Below, piece after piece: positions 63,259 to 64,000 of a stretch of DNA of 64,000 nucleotides. Made by a program: the position numbers and the translations under genes. Location of the stretch: the NCBI RefSeq assembly GCF_030644365.1, contig NZ_CP130058.1, positions 434,001 to 498,000 on the forward strand, in the 5' to 3' direction. How positions within the stretch are numbered: the stretch's first letter is position 1; every line of letters starts with the position of its first letter. This stretch comes from Schaalia sp. HMT-172 (GTDB taxonomy: Bacteria > Actinomycetota > Actinomycetes > Actinomycetales > Actinomycetaceae). The notes below the pieces were generated by a model. It was not told where the DNA came from, did not search any database, and worked only from the letters and a program-made list of their open reading frames with translations.

Positions 63259-64000
63259 CTAGTGCTCCCCGAGCCAGATGATGATGTCGCGGATCAGGCC
63301 GGGACCCTCAGGCTCGTTGAGGAGCTCGTGGTAGGCGCCGTCGACGATGCGCAGGTGGATGTCGGCGTCCGGGTGCGCCGCGCGTGCCCCGCGCACGAGC
63401 TCGCGCGAGCCCCGCAGGTCCGCCATGAGGTCGCCGGAGCCGTGCATGACCAGCGTCGGCGTGTGCAGGCGCGCGGCCCTCTGGATGACCTCGTCGCCCT
63501 GAATGATCGAGGTCGCGCCCGTCAGGATCGGCACGCCGCCCTTGTAGGTGAGCGGGTCGGCGTCGAAGTCGCGCTGAACCTCGGGGTCTCGCGACAGGGG
63601 GGAGACCTCCATGTCGGATGCGCCCTTCGCCACGACGAGGCCGGGGCTGATTCGCGCGACTGGCAGCAGTTTGCGGGCGCGGGACGGGGAGACGTGGGGG
63701 AGGGGTCGCAGCGCGGGCGCGGACAGGACGGTGCCGCGCAGCCGCGTCGGGTCGAGGAGCGTGGAGGCGGCCGCGATGATGCCGCCCATCGAGTGTCCGA
63801 AGAGGAACAGCTCCGGCGTGCGCGCGTGGGCGAGGGCCGCCCGGCGCGCGTCACCGAAGTCCCGGATGAGCGCGCCGACGTCCACGCGGGCGCGGGGGCC
63901 CTCGGAGGTCCCGTGGCCCGCGTGGTCGTAGAAGGCGACGTCGTAGCCGGCGCGGGTGAGCGCGGAGCGCAGGTGGGTGTAGCGTCCGGAGTGCTCCGCG
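63259..64000 (-). CDS. Alpha/beta hydrolase, monoacylglycerol-lipase type (N-terminus outside window)
   Basis: The frame enters from the right edge; 247 codons are visible. It starts AEHSGRYTHLRSALTRAGYD and then VAFYDHAGHGTSEGPRARVD, typical of monoacylglycerol lipases. The nucleophile elbow is LFGHSMGGII. The acid and base are near LVMHGSGDLM and VDGAYHELLNEPE. A methionine at 63885 in the frame is internal, since conserved sequence continues upstream. It is unlikely to be MenH, whose motifs differ. The add gene follows after three bases. Confidence 0.88.
   Translation of the reverse strand, partial: AEHSGRYTHLRSALTRAGYDVAFYDHAGHGTSEGPRARVDVGALIRDFGDARRAALAHARTPELFLFGHSMGGIIAAASTLLDPTRLRGTVLSAPALRPLPHVSPSRARKLLPVARISPGLVVAKGASDMEVSPLSRDPEVQRDFDADPLTYKGGVPILTGATSIIQGDEVIQRAARLHTPTLVMHGSGDLMADLRGSRELVRGARAAHPDADIHLRIVDGAYHELLNEPEGPGLIRDIIIWLGEH

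Noticed and set aside
63259-64000. The alpha/beta hydrolase as the missing MenH
   Set aside because: Its motifs fit monoacylglycerol lipase (DHAGHGTS, GHSMGG), and it is paired with add, far from the men genes.

Overview
The window is high-GC, gene-dense DNA from an actinobacterium. It carries a bS22 ribosomal protein gene, actinobacterial menaquinone genes, a complex I operon encoded by nuoA-N, many genes whose -10 box sits 6-8 bases before the start codon, and a tRNA-Tyr/Thr/Met-rpmG block. The sialic-acid genes, GH13 enzyme and overall style suggest an Actinomycetaceae member (Schaalia/Actinomyces-like). That placement is inference; no rRNA or other marker is present.

Layout. 1-3.2 kb: start of a potassium channel gene, a small HTH regulator, bS22, a histidine phosphatase, a PLDc_N membrane protein and ribokinase. 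3.2-9 kb: an MFS exporter, menA, menE and an L,D-transpeptidase. 9.2-14.7 kb: a GH13 glucosidase and three lineage-specific single-pass membrane proteins, two of them paralogues from a duplication that also copied the end of menB. 14.7-24.2 kb: menB, menC, menD, an HtrA-like protease, a repeat-rich stretch with IS3 remnants, menF and menG. 25-43.3 kb: menJ, nuoA-N and a polyprenyl diphosphate synthase, close-packed on the + strand; nuoM carries an apparent 1-base insertion. 44-48.2 kb: fprA, htpX, yajQ, three tRNAs and rpmG. 48.3-58.4 kb: a sialic acid import and breakdown cluster (sialidase-like protein, GntR regulator, Opp-type ABC importer with a permease-ATPase fusion, nanA, nanK, nanE). 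58.8-64 kb: murB, a HepT/MntA toxin-antitoxin pair embedded in repeats, adenosine deaminase and a partial alpha/beta hydrolase.

How the genes work together. MenF, D, C, E, B, A and G make menaquinone from chorismate, MenJ reduces its side chain, and the polyprenyl synthase supplies that side chain. The Nuo complex is the NADH dehydrogenase that reduces the quinone. Quinone synthesis and its main reductase are therefore nearly contiguous. I see no menH and no dedicated thioesterase. The nan genes take imported sialic acid to GlcNAc-6-phosphate.

The least conventional content is the non-coding repeat landscape. (1) Six copies of a 105-115 bp element with long terminal inverted repeats whose arms co-vary. 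(2) Arrays of 19-bp units built on CTATCC/GGATAG arranged as facing inverted arms, at 21 kb and three times at 60-62 kb. (3) Other short-unit arrays with unrelated unit sequences just after stop codons. At 60-62 kb the first two kinds alternate and enclose the toxin-antitoxin pair. No CRISPR array, rRNA gene or intact insertion sequence was found.
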